64,000 bases of DNA from assembly GCA_025093985.1 (NCBI GenBank), contig JACAAK010000003.1, positions 3,968,001 through 4,032,000 on the forward strand, in the 5' to 3' direction. This stretch comes from Calvatia gigantea. Lineage: Eukaryota; Basidiomycota; Agaricomycetes; Agaricales; Lycoperdaceae. Shown here one piece after another: positions 1 through 13,109 of the stretch. The notes beneath the pieces were generated by a model, which made no database searches, was not told the origin of the DNA, and saw only the letters and a program-made list of their open reading frames with translations. Position 1 is the first letter of the stretch; every line of letters begins with the position of its first letter. The position numbers and the translations under genes were made by a program.

Positions 1-2374
1 TGTGGGGTTTAGTGGCCTTTAATACTGACTACTGTTGACAGTTGTTCAATACTTCGTTCATCCACTGGGATGAGCATCAGATATCTTTTACGCCATGGGC
101 TGTTGGATCGTTCACCTGCTTGATATGTGAGAGCGGGGAGACCTGATTTCAAAAACTAATGGTTCCGGGATAGACTGGCCTCATGGAGGAGTAGAAGTTT
201 CGAGCGCACCCCAGAACACCCCGCAAAGAAAATACACGTTTCCACCCTCGTTTCCTTCCCATCAGCCGTTCAGACTCGATGAACGTGCGCTTTTGAAGAA
301 GCCTAGTAACAGATCAATTTCCGCCCCTTCCTCCCCCCCGAATATAGTGTTGCTTCGTCTGTGCGAACTCGCCGGACACTGTCTTGCAAGCCAGATAGGG
401 GCATGGGTTTATCCCCGCACCCGCCCCTTTAGCCAAAACGCCTTCTTCTTTACTCTCTGATTTCTATCTAGAAACCCGAGATGGCCAGAGTGATTTCATA
501 GTTAATCATTAACATTGTAATATTGAATCTTGATCGAAACCGCCAGTAACCCTCATGTGCAATATTCATGTATCACTCGTGCATACTTTACGAGAGTCTG
601 ACGTCTGGAGACGTTCGTTGCGGAGGAGGGTTTCCATGTGTTCGTTTTGGGGTGGGCACCCCCATCCGATGGTAAAGTGTCCGGCTCTTCGACTCCTTCT
701 TGTAACGATTTGCACGTCAGTTAACCTGGAATATTTTTAGCGCCTCTCTCTCTCCAATTGGGTTTGTGCGCCGAAGGAAGGGAACAATGCGAGGGCAGAG
801 GGTTGCGCTCGGGTGAAATAGAGTGGCCTTTTTGTTCTTTGTTGCCGCACCTCAGGTGTGCTACATTCTTCAGTGGAAAGATTGGAAGCCGCGGACAAAA
901 TAATTGTATTACGTTTTGCCAAATACAGAGACATGCAGAACAAAAGACTTGGGTGGTGCCAGGACTTGGACTAAGGTCATCATAACGAGTCTGGGGCACA
1001 CGAACGGTTAACCCATGCTGAATTATAGCAGCCACAAAGGTGCGATGACTACCCTATCAGCGGGCCCGTTCCTCGCTTCGTCAGGAAAACACAAAAAAAA
1101 ACAGCACAGCCCCTGTTGATCACACGCGTTGAAAACTGAATGGCAGTTTCCAAGACCTCATCATCAACTAAGCCTTAGCGCAAAGGTGGTTAGTAGTCAA
1201 CAATTGTTGAACTGACGCGTATGTCAGATGATGGGCCATGCCAATCCTGCGTAACATCACTGACTGCCCCTGGCATTTTTACATCTTCCCAAAATAACAT
1301 GCTTTCTTCACAGCAACCAATCCTAAAACACAGCCCGAACATTGCGCAGTGTGACCAACGTAAAACGGCGAACACCAACCATGATGCGCATTAGGGCGCA
1401 ATGTTGGGTGGCATGTACAGCATCCCGAGTCCCGGGATGATTCTTCGTGGCCAGCCGAGATGACAATGGACTCTATCTTGTCCATCTAACTCCTTCCTCC
1501 ATCGTCGGCAGCATCGCCAACCCTTGTGACATTCAGCTCTCAGATACGACTCTTGTGTGACGGATATCGTAGAATGCATCAGAAAATGAAAAGTATAACT
1601 GTCATATAAACAACCGCCTGTGCACGGATATGAATTTCAAGCCTCAACGGATTCTTGCGGTCGCCTGGCTCACGCTCCACTGTGCTGTTGTTGTGAGAAG
1701 ATCTACACCCCTTGCCCGACAGAGGTAGTCACAGGACTAAAATAGGAAAATACACCAAGAATGGAGAGGTTGCATCAAATGGAAAAGCTATTGAAAGGGA
1801 GGGAAACAAAAGACAAAAAGAAAGTCAAATTTTGGTTTTGACTCAATCACGTACGCAATATGGCTTCAAAAATTCAACGTCAACCCGAGTCACGGAGCAT
1901 AGATGGGACAGGCGGCTATAGTGTGGTCGGGTGCAATAAGTCACGAAAAGCCGAGCAAACCGTATGCCGTGGCCAATCATGAAATTCTCCAAGATTCTAG
2001 GCAGATGGAAGAAGCGATAACCTTTGATGCACATGCCAGAGAAACAGCGAAGGCCATCTGCAAGCAGGAGGGAAGGAGGATGAGGCAAGATAACTGACTT
2101 TTACCTAAGCGTGGCGGCTGACTTCCGCTTGAGAGGATAATTCAAAATTAAACTCCCGGTTCTACAATGAGTTGGAGAGCGCTGCCGTAGCAAGGGCGTC
2201 CACAAGAAGAGAAGGGCCGAAATGATGAATGTCCGAGGAAACAATTAGTTGAAGCCAGCTGGGAATGGAATATGTGTCCAGCATTCCAAGTCCAACCCGT
2301 CCATCTCCACCTTTTGATTGGCCGCGCTTCCGCCTGTTTCATCCTGCTATTGACTTGACTCCTTCCACTTCTGC
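1..2374. other. No gene recognised
   Basis: Only short, overlapping open frames without family resemblance or consistent splice sites are seen on either strand. The last 100 bases before the F-box-like gene become pyrimidine-rich, as expected for a fungal promoter. An unseen non-coding RNA or a badly decayed element cannot be excluded. Confidence 0.5.
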
Positions 2375-2384
2375 CATATATAAG
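2375..2384 (+). promoter_or_regulatory. TATA-like element of the F-box-like gene
   Basis: The stretch CATATATAAG lies about 56 bases before the start codon at 2440. It is followed by a C/T-rich tract (about 2400-2438) that runs up to the ATG, a usual arrangement in basidiomycete core promoters. Confidence 0.5.
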
Positions 2385-2439
2385 TCCACAGCCAGCCTCT
2401 GTCCTATGTCCCTTTCCCCTCCCTTCCCCTCCCCTCCTC

Positions 2440-3693
2440 ATGTCTCCAGCCAGTGCTCTACCCCTCGAACTAATTCACACCATCCTTGAGGCCGATTACC
2501 TCACTCCCGACGGTGATCCTGATCGTCGCCTCCTTCTATCTTCCAGCCTCGTCTGCAACGCTTGGTCCACCCCAGCTCAACACCTCCTCTTCACCAATGT
2601 GGTTCTCCGCTCTGAGCGCGACTTCCGTTCATTCCGCGACGCCCTCCGCCAACCATCGCTGGCTAATGCGGTCCGCACTCTCCGCGTTATTCTCGACAAC
2701 AACCACTCCCGTGGTCTTCGTCACCACCACCTGGCCGCGGCAGTCGCACTCTGTCCGAGGTTGAATACCATCAATCTTTCATTGTTTGGCAATGCCGAGA
2801 GCGGTTTGGTGAAGGATGAACACCACAATGAGAACAGCGACATGAGCAACGACATCATCGAAGTGTTCGACAGGTCCGAGCCCGGCGCTCCGGACACGCA
2901 AATCGCCGAGGTTCTCGCTGAGAGGCCGATTACGTCTTTTGACCTCAGTAATTGGTCCGTTAACGACACACTTTCACTCCAACCCCTCCTCGCATCTCTG
3001 CCGGAAGTGAAGCTATTGTCAATTGCTGGCGTTCCTCCTGCCATCTCAGACTTCAACACAACATGCAATTTGAATTTGACCCACCTCCGTCTCAATTTCC
3101 AACAATCTCCTCAAGCCGACTTCCTCAGATGGCTTCTTGACAACTCCAGAGATACGTTGACAGCACTCGATCTCGAACGCTTATCCGATTCGGATGCGTC
3201 GATTCGACTTCTCGATCATCTTACTACGAATTATGGACCATCTCTTAAATCACTAATTCTACCCTCGTGTTCTTCCCCAACGGAACTCAAGCACTTCCAA
3301 AGATGTACTAATTTGCGCTCCATTGCGTTCCGCACGCCTTCTGTGTCACCCTCTGCATTCAAGCATCTCCTTGGAGAAACTCAGCCGACCCCCGTGGAAG
3401 ATATCTACCTTTGTGTGGACAGGAACACTGTACTTTCGCCGGTGATTGAGTTTGTGAGGAATAAGGACACAGTGAAGAGACTCGTAGTGTGCCTTTGGGG
3501 GCAGGACGTGAGGAAGAAGTTGAGGCTTTGGGGTTCGCTCAAGATGACTTGTGCCGTCCGCGGCATTGAGTTGAAGGTTGTCGAGAGATTGAGTGAATAC
3601 AAAGCTCTGATTGTACGTTCCTCTTTCCTACACCGCGCTCTTACTTTCGCTCACCACTATCCTTTCTAGAAATCCGGTTTTGAACGAGTTTGA
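2440..3693 (+). CDS. F-box-like protein with leucine-rich C-terminal part
   Basis: Begins with a start typical of agaricomycete F-box-like proteins: residues 5-60 contain LPLELIHTILEADYL, a hydrophobic SSLVCNAW helix and HLLFTNVVL. The rest (residues 70-390) has many Leu/Ser-rich segments that suggest degenerate leucine-rich repeats. Such proteins usually select substrates for SCF ubiquitin ligases; the substrate is unknown. The open frame runs to 3669, but a 57-nt intron fits well (donor GTACGT at 3613, acceptor TTTCTAG ending 3669). It gives a short last exon (3670-3693) ending KSGFERV, for a protein of about 398 residues. A TATA-like box precedes it. This family is greatly expanded in mushrooms and the individual function is not predictable. 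Confidence 0.75.
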
Positions 3694-4079
3694 GACTCTT
3701 CACACTTATGACTTTCATGTCTTTTCGTTTTCTGTCTCGTTATTGAACTGTTCAAGTACCCCCTCGGAACTCCTCACTGCACAACAATTTCACTTTCCAT
3801 GCATTAACTATTTATTTTTATAGAGAACCCACATCTTCCCTACTTCATGCACGTCCCCAATCACACCAGCATTAATTTTATATAGCTCCTCCCTTCTTAG
3901 TACGTATTACTTTACTTTCGCCTTTCGCCTGTAATTCTACTTAGTACATAGTTAAGTATCGCAACCACGCCTGTTCACAATGCATTCTGTTGCCACGTTT
4001 CGGCGCGTTGCTCATACTGACAACGCCATCGGGCTTCGGCACATAATTGTTTAAAGGCATACATCAAAAAAGACTCTTT

Positions 4080-5189
4080 AAATATACATGATACTTGTCA
4101 CCTCTCAACTTCCCAGGGTTTCGAACTTTCAAGTTTCAAGTTTCAGGCCTTCATGTCTGTGCCTATCACACACAGCATGCCAAGCATGACTCGGTGAGAG
4201 CGATGGGTAGTCGGGACTCGGCTCCGAAGGACACCGCATACAAACGTCGAGCGACGCCATCGGCCTGCTTCACAGGGTATACACAACAATGGCATGATAG
4301 CTACATAAAAGCTGAATGTCCGAAACGCCGAGCCTGGAATCCCCATATGTCATCGAGTCGTCCCGACTCCCGAGCCTCTGCATATTTTTTGTCCCTGAAT
4401 TGTCCACGAAAATAGACCACACGTCGTTTTTAATTTAGTGGGAGCGCAAAAATGGACGCTTTTTGTCAACTGGATGGAGAATGAATGCCGGTTATCGAGG
4501 TCTCCGAGGACATTGGAGCGGGCCGTGATGTTCGGGAAGCCAGCTAAATCAAGGAATAAGTGAGCAGGCGTGATTTCCACCAGAATTGCAACACTTCTAC
4601 ATATGTCCTAATTGGAGCGTGCTTCGAGTCAGTGACTTGCATTTCTCTCCTTTTGTCAACTATTGTTTTAACTCAAGATATGTGGTTCAGCCGAGGACAT
4701 AAAGCCACACAGTTACCGAATTTTAAAACAACTTTCGCGCGGTTCGCAGGTCTGCCATCGGCGAGCACTAGCTCCGGCAGGGGAGTTGTAGTCCAAATGC
4801 CCCCATGACGCTCACGAGCACCATTGTTGGTCGCACCGAGTTCGACCTCGCTCCTGCCTCTTCCCTTACATATTCCGCTCTCTACGCTCATCTCATTTTG
4901 CCAGAAACATCTGCACAGACCGAATGCCAGGATCACGTACCGCATTTGACAGCCTGTTTGTGCCAAGAATCTTGCGCGGACAGTGACTTGCTTTAGCTAC
5001 AAGTCTACGTGTTGCGGCGATCAGCCTACCACCCCCCCCCCCCTTAGTCTGTCTTGCTTCATAAACCATGCCCGTGTCAGCCAATAAAACTCCCTGGCTC
5101 TCGTCTTGTACCCATGGCTTTTATGATCATATCATTCAACACTTGACATGGACATCGACCCTTTGACGCGAAATACGCCGTGGCGAAGG
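4080..5189. repeat. Diverged duplicate of 6930-7882 (intergenic)
   Basis: This stretch downstream of gene A aligns by eye with the stretch downstream of gene B. Shared landmarks include ATACACAACAATG (4277 and 7029), CGCCGAGCCTGG (4329 and 7084), ACTGGATGGAG/ACTGGACGAAG with GGTTATCGAGG (about 4470 and 7216), CACCAGAATTGCAA and GCACCATTGTT. Small indels and many substitutions suggest an old tandem duplication. No gene is seen in it. Confidence 0.65.
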
Positions 5190-6860
5190 TCAGCTACAGT
5201 CTGAGCGATAGGAGGGAGGAGACGCAGTATACGGTGTAGCGCTACTCGCCGTAGAGAACCGCCCAAGTCTCGAGTCGTACATAATGGTTAATCCAGTTGT
5301 GCGCCTTATCTCCTCCAGCCGCTCTCGTTCGGCATCTGACAACTGTCCGGACCGTGCCTGGTTAGCTAAGTTTTGAAGTTCAGCTTCCACCTCCCTTGTT
5401 AACCGTCGAAGGCGATTTAGTGGATTCCCGGGCTCCTGGACTTGGTAATTTTCGACGGTCTCCGGATCTCGGAGGGGATTGTCATCCTCCTCCTCGTTTC
5501 TTGTGTTTTGTTGGGATATGGGAATGACGGCTTCCGTGCGCCTCTTCTCTCTTCTCTGGTGGGCGGTTCCTGAATCGGCGTGTCGCAAGGGAAGTGGTGG
5601 GGGAGAGGAGAGATTTACATTTTTTCTGGCGTGGCGGTTGACCGTTGATATTGCGGCTGACCGTGTCCCTTGGACAAGGGGACCACCTGTTCTTTACCAG
5701 GTGAAATGGGGAGGGGGCCAATGTCCTCTGAGCTGTGGATGGTCCAAAAGTGCGCCTTATCTGTGATAAAATAGAGGAGTGTGATTGACGAAGGCCCGAT
5801 GGTGTTGATATGGCGGCTTCACTGATTGCAGGATTTGTCCGTTCCCTCGGGAGATCTGGGGAGGCCCCGAGTGGTAATTCAATCATACTGTAGAGATCAA
5901 CGTGGTTGTCTCCTTCCATACGCCGTTTGGACATGTGCCCGCGGAAGAGGTAGAAGATTACCGTAAGAATTACGAGGAATCCCAATACACCAGAGACGAC
6001 ACTGCTAGTGCTACTTGTAGAAGTGTGTGTGAACGACGAATGAATTGTAATGACGGTAACGTCCCCGTCCCGCGCTGTTGATCTGGTGGTAACGCTCCTG
6101 ACTCCAAAGGTGATGATTGTTGTTTTAACAGTTTTCGTAGTCAAACTCCCGTCTTTAGGGTTTTTTTCAAGAACCAGGCTGGGGAAGGAAATGAAGTTGA
6201 TGGGACCACATCGCAAATAAATTCACCTACAGATTGCACGCAGGGTTGAGAGGAGGATTAGTTACTGATGGAGGTGGAGGGGAGGTGGTAGCACGCCTCA
6301 TTAGAGTTATCGAAGGAGTTCCCACAAACCCGGTCGAACACTCCTCTCGTAGATTTGCTGTTATACTTGAGAGAGAGCTTTCAATATATAGAGCCAGATT
6401 GCGGATAAATCCACCTACAGTGTTGGGCCACCAATCTCCGACTTAGCCATGGGTGTAGGTGACCACATAGGAGTGGGCAGGCTAAGCCTTGAGGGAATTC
6501 AGCGGGTGCGAGTGTGTGCAGGTGCAATGATTGGCGCAAGTACCTTTTTGGGGCGGCAGGATTAGCTTCTCGAGCAGCCATCAGTCAATGGCCGTCACTG
6601 GAAATATGTAGACCAGCCGACAGGTTGGTGGTTCTGGGATGTTAACGGTGGGTGGTGCTTCAATGGGCTCCAACTTCTTTTGCGTGATAGCCTCTCCCTC
6701 GGGGGTCTGAGGTGCGGGGTGCGGGGGTTTGGGTAAATTAAACTGGGCTTAGAGATCGTGACAAAATATCCAATATTAAATCTAGGGGATTTCGTTGCGC
6801 TCAAGGAGCCGCCATCTGCCGGAAGCATCGCATATCCGCAGTAGTTCATCGATATCATTC
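5190..6860 (-). CDS. Array paralogue A: single-pass membrane protein, alpha helix module + type I tail
   Basis: Function unknown. The exon 5'-ended at 6178 holds Thr/Ser-rich sequence (PKDGSLTTKTVKTTIITF), one membrane helix (VVSGVLGFLVILTVIFYLF), a basic stop-transfer RGHMSKRR and a cytosolic tail. The tail ends with the array's type I signature: LTREVEAELQNLANQARSG, then LSDAERERLEEIRRTTGLT and a Ser/Tyr-rich end. An upstream exon ending at 6231 joins in frame (donor GTAGGT, acceptor CCCCAG) and contains ECSTGFVGTPSITL. Within the tail the frame changes near 5600-5690. A weak 61-nt intron (5626-5686, donor GTGGTC) would restore it; otherwise it is a frameshift. The N-terminus is unresolved; a segment at 6595-6858 with PADGGSLSATKS resembles part of D. 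Overall build recalls fungal wall-stress sensors or SKG6/AXL2-type proteins, which is only an analogy. Confidence 0.5.
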
Positions 6861-6929
6861 GGGTTCATCGACATCATTCGGGGGCATGATGCTGGGAGAT
6901 GATGCATAACCTAAACTGTGACATCAACA

Positions 6930-7882
6930 GGCTAAATCCCCAAGATCCCTAACTCCCGAGTTTCAGGTTTAAGGCCTCCAGGCTCAGTGCCTATGCGACA
7001 CTGCATAACATCGGGTGATGCCCTTGGTCTGCTTCGCGGAACATACACAACAATGACATGGTGCCTAAAAGCGAAATGTCGAACGCCGAGCCTGGTATCT
7101 CCATTTGCCGTCAATTTCGTTTGAGCTTCTACATATCCTGTCCCTGATCCGTCTATAAAAATAGATCACACTCGTTCCTGATCTGGTGGGAGCACCAAAA
7201 TAGACGCTTTCTACCAACTGGACGAAGAAATGAATTTCGGTTATCGAGGTCATCGAGGATATTGGGTGGGATGATGTTAGGGAGTCAATTGGATTCAAGG
7301 ATTAACGGGTAAGCGTTATTTGCACCAGAATTGCAATCTACGTCATAATTGGAGGGTTCCTCTCCCAGAGTGAACTGTATTTTTCTCTCCTCGTCAACCA
7401 TTTTTTCAGGGCATGATTCAGGTGAGAACACAAAGCCACACAGGTACCGGGTCTGCTTAACAAGTGGCGTGTGAATTGTAAGTCTGCGATTGGCGAAGAG
7501 AATTACTGAGCATTCAAATATTCAAATCTCGTGCTCACCCCTCTCTGAGCCCAATTGGCACCATTGTTAGAAGATGCACCAAGTTCAACTTTGTTCTTGC
7601 TTCTTCCCTTTCAGACTCTGCTCTCTGCACTCAACTTATGGTGTCGGCAAACATTTAATCACACAACGCATGTACTAGCTTATTGGTGCCATGAATCCGT
7701 ACAGGCTGTGGCTTGCCTTAGATATGCACGTCACGGCAATCGGCCTACCCCCCAGCCCACCTTTCTTCCTATACCAAGCCCATGCATGCCAGCCAGGAAG
7801 ACCGTCCACGCTTTCGTCCAATGACCCTAGCTTATCACCATCTTTAAACACTAAAATGTTGTTATCTACTCTCTGATATGAA
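6930..7882. repeat. Diverged duplicate of 4080-5189 (intergenic)
   Basis: Second copy of the intergenic unit, lying downstream of gene B just as the first copy lies downstream of gene A. The order and spacing of the shared landmarks are kept, so the duplicated unit included gene plus 3' flank. No additional gene is visible. Confidence 0.65.
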
Positions 7883-9204
7883 TCAAGTACAGCTACAATC
7901 TGAGCTATAGGAAGGAGGAGGTCCAGAATACGGTGTAGCGCTACTCGTCGTAGAGAACCGCCCAAGTCTCGAATCGTACATGATGGTTAATCCAGTTGTG
8001 CGCCGTATCTCGTCTAGTCGCTGCCGGTCCGCGTCCGACAACTGTCCAGATTGTGCTTGATTGGCCAGTTTTTGAAGTTCGGCCTCCACCTCCCTTGTCA
8101 ATTGTTGAAGGCGGATCCAACACGTTCTCTGTCTCCTGTGTCCGGTGGACGTTGACAATCTCTGGATCTCGGAAGGGATCGCCACTATCTTCTCCGTTTC
8201 TTGCATCATACTGGGATATGGGGACAGCAGCATCTACGTCTCTCTTCCTTCTTTTCTGGTAGATGGCTCCTGAGATGATGTGTTCCAGGGGAATTGGTGG
8301 GAGAGTCGAGAGATTTGCACCTGATGGAGAAAGGTGAAAGGGGGAAGGGGTTAATGGACCTTGAGCGTTGGTTGGTTTAAAGAAGCGCCTGAGTTGTGAT
8401 GAAAACAGGGGGAGGAACTGGGGAGCTTTGAGATGGTAACTCAGTACTACCGTTATAACTATTATTTTTATTTCCCTCTGTGCGCCCTTTTGATCTGTGT
8501 CTGCGGAGGAAGCACAAAACCGCTCCAAGAACTACGAGGAGTCCTAGAACACCAGAGATGACACCTCCGGCAATTGTTCCAGCCTTACTCTTAGTCTCCA
8601 AGCTGTCAATGATACATCAGTTTACGATCAAGATCCACACATAGGAAGGGCAAGGCTTACTGAGCTGAGGCAGTTGGCTTAGTGGTTACGATCGCAGTGG
8701 TACTAGTGAACGTTCGTGTGAAAGAAGAGAAGCTTGTGAAGGTGGCAACACCCCCATCTGGTGCTGTCGACGTGGTGAGGATGCTCTCTATCCCGGAGGT
8801 GACCACTGTTGTTACCTATAGACTCAGTGGTTAAGCTTCCGTCTCCGGGATTATTATCAGCCATGGCACTTGGGGAAAAAAAGACTTAAGTCGATGGAGC
8901 TGGTTCCAACTTATTCACTTACGAGGTAGGAACGGGACTGGCGCCTGCACTAACAGTGGATTGACCGTGAGGGTTGATGGTAGCACTCGCAACAAAATTA
9001 TTATTAAGATCGCTCAGACCACTTCCTGATTGTGGTATATTGGGCTGAACGCCAGAACGAGAGGAAGAAGTCGCGACGGAAGTCAAAGATTGGCCTGGCG
9101 ATAGGGGACTGGATGGTTCGAAATTTGGTGGGCGTGGCAGTAGCAGGATGCTCGCCCTCGCCCAATTTATCCCCCACGTCCGGAGAATCTAAAGCACTGT
9201 CCAC
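7883..9204 (-). pseudogene. Array paralogue B: decayed membrane protein gene (alpha helix, type I tail)
   Basis: All parts of an array gene can be recognised but not in one frame. The helix GGVISGVLGLLVVLGAVLCF lies in one frame (to 8377). The middle of the tail (LSTLPPIPLEHIISGAIYQK, DPFRDPEIV) is in a second. The type I signature (LTREVEAELQKLANQAQSG to 7883) is in a third. In the outer part a one-base insertion (CCTATAG for CTATAG near 8817) shifts the frame and leads to a stop. Further indels relative to D occur near 9040 and 9118. Similarity to D stops at about 9140, where sequence homologous to the flank of gene C begins. The stretch 8575-8930, including two intron sequences, is almost identical to D. 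This is a pseudogene unless the assembly is wrong at several places. Confidence 0.7.
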
Positions 9205-11770
9205 CGACAGGGAACCTCATCTGGTCAGGCTGGTGGGAGATATGAAATCAACATATATACCGTTCAAACACTGTTACTTCCTGTCGCCCCGCCCGTGGCA
9301 TGCACTATTTTTCCTTCCACTACCAAATATCTGCCAGTGGCTAGCCCTGATATCCTAGGAGTCGATGACTGCGATAATGTCTGGGTAAATGGATTGGTCC
9401 CGATTGTTGAAACCCGATCATTCCGAGACCCTAGCTAGTCGAGTCTTCATCAGTGAAATGTAAGGGGTGCCACGACGGCCTCACCTTATTTGCGAGTTCG
9501 GTGCCTTCCAGAGGTGCCATGGCAATAAGGAGTGAATTAAATACCTTCAAATTTAGGATTGAATGGAAAAAAAGGAAAGGAAAAGAGGAAAAGAGGAAAA
9601 GAGAGAAGGGAACGGGAGCGTGAACCAGGGAGGTGCAGGGAAAGTCACAGGTGCAAAGAGGTTCCCGTGCAATTTATGTACCCCAAAGAGGCGATCCAAT
9701 CGTTGATAATTTCGATCCTTCTGAGGAGCGCTGGGAGCTATACTAACACCGTTGATGGAACTCCCAAAAAGCCGAACTATTCCGGTTGTCTCTTTGTGAT
9801 GTATTAACAGATCATTTCAGGTTTCAAAGATTGAATCACTTCGCCTAGCGACACCAACAACCTTGTACTTTCCCATTTGCTGGAAGACAGAGTATTCGAA
9901 GCAGCTCAAATTGACTAACCGGTACCGTATCACGAGGGGTTGGAGTGGCCGCTATTTGCAGTTATAGTGTGTTCTGAATTATAGCCTGTCTGTTCTTCCC
10001 TAAGTGAACGTTGAACCCCTGTAGTGTGTGGTCAAACTGCTTTTATTCCAGCACGAAGGGCGAGGAAATGGGTAGACGCACTGGTGCTGAGTGGGGGGGG
10101 ACTCGCTCCTTGGGGTCAACATCGTGGTCAAACGGGCCGCCCCCCTCATCTTTTTCAACCACCCTCATCCGGTGCGCTTTCTGAGGTCACGCCTCAACTT
10201 TTCTCATACCTGACAGCCTTCAGAGTTCTAACCAGACAGTCCGGAATGCATGCAGAAAGTGGTCAGAGCCGAAAAAGCGGAGGGGACGACACCTGTGCTA
10301 ACGAGACTCGAGAGAGCACAGATTGATATTCAACCTGTCCTGACCGTTTTTAGAAGTAGTGCCAGTGATGGTACAAGAATGATCGTAGTGCAGTTTGGGC
10401 AACTGATACGTCCTCCGGCATGGAAACTGCTTTCTGTTCTACTAGTACTGTGCAATATCAAGCATCATGCTAAAACTAAGCTGTGGGAACCTCCATGAGC
10501 GCGAGCAAAATCACCACTGTACTGTGTTGATGAGCTGTTGTGACACACGCCTTGTTAATATCATACCGACTTCAAAAAGTGTATGGGACGTCGCATTGAG
10601 GAATGCACTGTTTTAATTCAATACAATATCAATTTTATCAGTGTTGCGTTGACTCGCCGGTGCAGTGTACAATAGCCTGGGCTCTGATCCTGACTGCCAA
10701 CTATCTCCTCAGATGCCATTGAAAACGAGGGTTGAGATGCACAGGTACACAAATGATGCCATCATCTGCTTGTTGGTCGAGGGTTTGTGAGGCAAAGGTT
10801 TAACAAGCTACTATGATTCTTCACCTGTTGGCCACTTTTTTGGAATTTTCCCTCTTACTCCTTCCTTGCTCAGTGTTTTCTCTTAAAATCTCGTCCACTC
10901 ATGTGCAAATATCTCTACTCTACGAATATGAATTTTTTAAGATTTTATTTTAACAGACAGTCACGTCGGAGCTAGTTCCGGTGAGCGCAAGTCCGTTTTT
11001 TCGGCTGTTGGCCACTCTCTGTCACCACTTGTCACAATCTGCTTTCCGAACCACTAATTCTTGAATTCTCTGAGCTTAAGTCGACATACCAAACTGAAAA
11101 ATCGCAGGCATATTCACTGGTATGTACTTCATCCTTGCAGTAAATTTTACACCCAGATCTTCACGAGATCGGAAAAGATCTGAGAAATCACAAGCAAAAA
11201 TGACGGACTGATCAGAGCCCCTCCTTCACAATTATTTTTTTCCTGACTCTCCACTGAAGCCTCCCACTAAAATTTTGGTATGGTCATATTCTAGGCTACT
11301 AGGGCTGTGTACATTCTGAATTCTGGGCCAGTGCATGCAAGGGGGAAGGAGAAAATATGGGGTGGCCAACGGCCGGCAATTGGCCAACAGGTGAAGAATG
11401 ATAGTATCACATAGGGTGGGTAGGATGTTTTCCGGGGCTGCCCGAGTTGACCTGACAATGGCTGCATTGATACTATATCAGCTCTAAAAAGTTCAGAGGG
11501 CATCATATTGAAAAAAAAGCGAATACAGCATCAATATAATTTCATCACAATGATATGTCAGCACATTGTAAACATGATCGCAGCAAAGGAATGAATCAGT
11601 GTTCCTGACCGGGGTATGTATGTCGCCTTGCTGGGGACCAAAATGATATTTTTCCGTAACCATGCATTCATGCACGTCCCCCACCACACCAGCATTGATT
11701 TTATATTGCCCCCCACTTCGTAGTATCTGTTCAATGTAAGAACGTCTGCCCCAACCTACCTCGTGTTTCC
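9140..11770. repeat. Diverged duplicate of 13110-15100 (intergenic)
   Basis: The 5' flank of B matches the 5' flank of C in order. Examples are the stretch from GGGAACCTCAT to GAGATATGAAATCA (9211 and 13177), CCAGAGGTGCCAT (9508 and 13487), ACACCAACAACCTTGT (9850 and 13838), TAGACGCACTGG/TGGACGCACTGG (10073 and 14064), and TGGCTGCATTGAT/TGGCTACATTGAT (11459 and 14809). Divergence and indels are considerable. No gene is recognised in this 2.6 kb. Confidence 0.65.
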
Positions 11771-11882
11771 CAAAGTACATATTGCCAATACAACCCGTTT
11801 CAAATCAGCCAAGGCACATATGCACACGGACACGGCCAATAGGCCTCAAACGACTGTAAATGTTCGAAGGGCATTGTGTGGT

Positions 11883-13083
11883 CTAGTCATAGCCTGAGTG
11901 ATAGGAGGGAGGAGATGTCGCATACGACGAAGCACTACTGGTTGCCGAAAACCGCCCGCGCCTTCGGTCGTACACAATGGTCAATCCGGTTGTGCGCCTT
12001 ATCTCATCTAGCCGTTCCCGTTCGCTGTCCGACAATTGGCCAGATCGTGTCCGATCTCCCAGCTCACGGAGCTCCTCCTCAACCTCCCTCGTCAATTCCT
12101 GGAGACGGTCCAAAACGTTCCTCGTTCTTGGAACTGACTCTGGTTGATCTTGAATGGTCTCTGGGTCTCGGAAGGGATCTGCCACGATACTGCCCCTGTC
12201 GCTTGCTTGGTTGTGATGGGGTGCCGGATGGGGAGATTCCAACTGACTTTTTCCTCCCCGCCCAGCAGGCTGCTCTCCAGGTGACAAGGTGCCAAGGAAG
12301 GGATGGGGTATGACCGATGTTTCGACGACTTCACTTGCTGAGGGACTGGGAACCCCGGTATCCGCTTGAAAGTATTTGTTCTGGCAACGGCGCTTGCGCC
12401 TCAAAATGCAGAACGCAACCAAGGCCAAAATGACGATGACAGTTGCTCCGGTTACTCCCCCAATAATACCTGCGGGTGGTCCAGTCTTCGAACTGAATCA
12501 TTGTTAGAGACAATGAACATAATTGTGGGCAATTCTGAACGAACGTGATGGTACTGATCTGTGTCGGGACTTCGGTAGTTGTCGTTATGGTATGGAGACC
12601 AGTCGTGGTTGTAACGACCACCGAAGTCTTCCCATCCGGCAGAATCGTCGTGAAGGATGTTGTATAGACGCCATCGGTCACAAGGGTTGTTGTAACTTCA
12701 ACACTAGTAAATTTGGCCGCGTTTCCGACGCTTCCACTTTGGATGCGAGCTGGAGGGGTCGTGAGAATCGGATTACTACCAACAGGGTGTAAGCCACCCG
12801 CCAAAAGATTTGAAGAAAACCATTCGACTTACGAATCTTGGTCACCAAGGGCCGTGAGCCTTCGGGTGGGCTCTGCCCATGTCACTGGTGCACTTGGCGC
12901 ATTTGTCGGACGAGAAACGCCGAAAGTCTGTACCTGTACTGGGGTGGGGGGATCTGGGTCCGGCCTGACGATTGGTAATGATGGGGGTGCACCATGGGGA
13001 GGTGTATCCCGCCTCCCAATTCTCTTCCCTCCAACTTTATGGGGAAAGTTAGGAGGTAGTGGTGTAGTCTGGGACCCATGGGT
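11883..13083 (-). CDS. Array paralogue C: 5'-truncated membrane protein, beta helix module + type I tail
   Basis: Three exons splice in frame: 12833-13083 (Pro-rich, ending TALGDQDS), 12545-12775 (Thr-rich, RIQSGSVGNAAKFTSVEV onward) and 11883-12492. The last holds the helix GIIGGVTGATVIVILALVAF, the stop-transfer CILRRKRRCQ, and a tail with DPFRDPETI and the type I end (LTREVEEELRELGDRTRSG, LDEIRRTTGLTIVYD). The first two exons match gene E with identical exon lengths (231 nt for the Thr-rich exon), whereas the tail matches A and B. The long N-terminal exons of E are absent: upstream of 13083 the DNA is the duplicated intergenic unit. No signal peptide or start is visible, so this is either a gene with an unseen first exon or a truncated, possibly dead chimera. 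The visible part encodes 363 residues. Confidence 0.55.
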
Positions 13084-13109
13084 CTGGGTGGGCAAAATAC
13101 TGTTATTTA

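Noticed and set aside
5626..5686. Declaring gene A a pseudogene because of its tail frame change
   Set aside because: A 61-nt intron with a weak GTGGTC donor restores the frame exactly, so loss of function cannot be claimed without transcripts.
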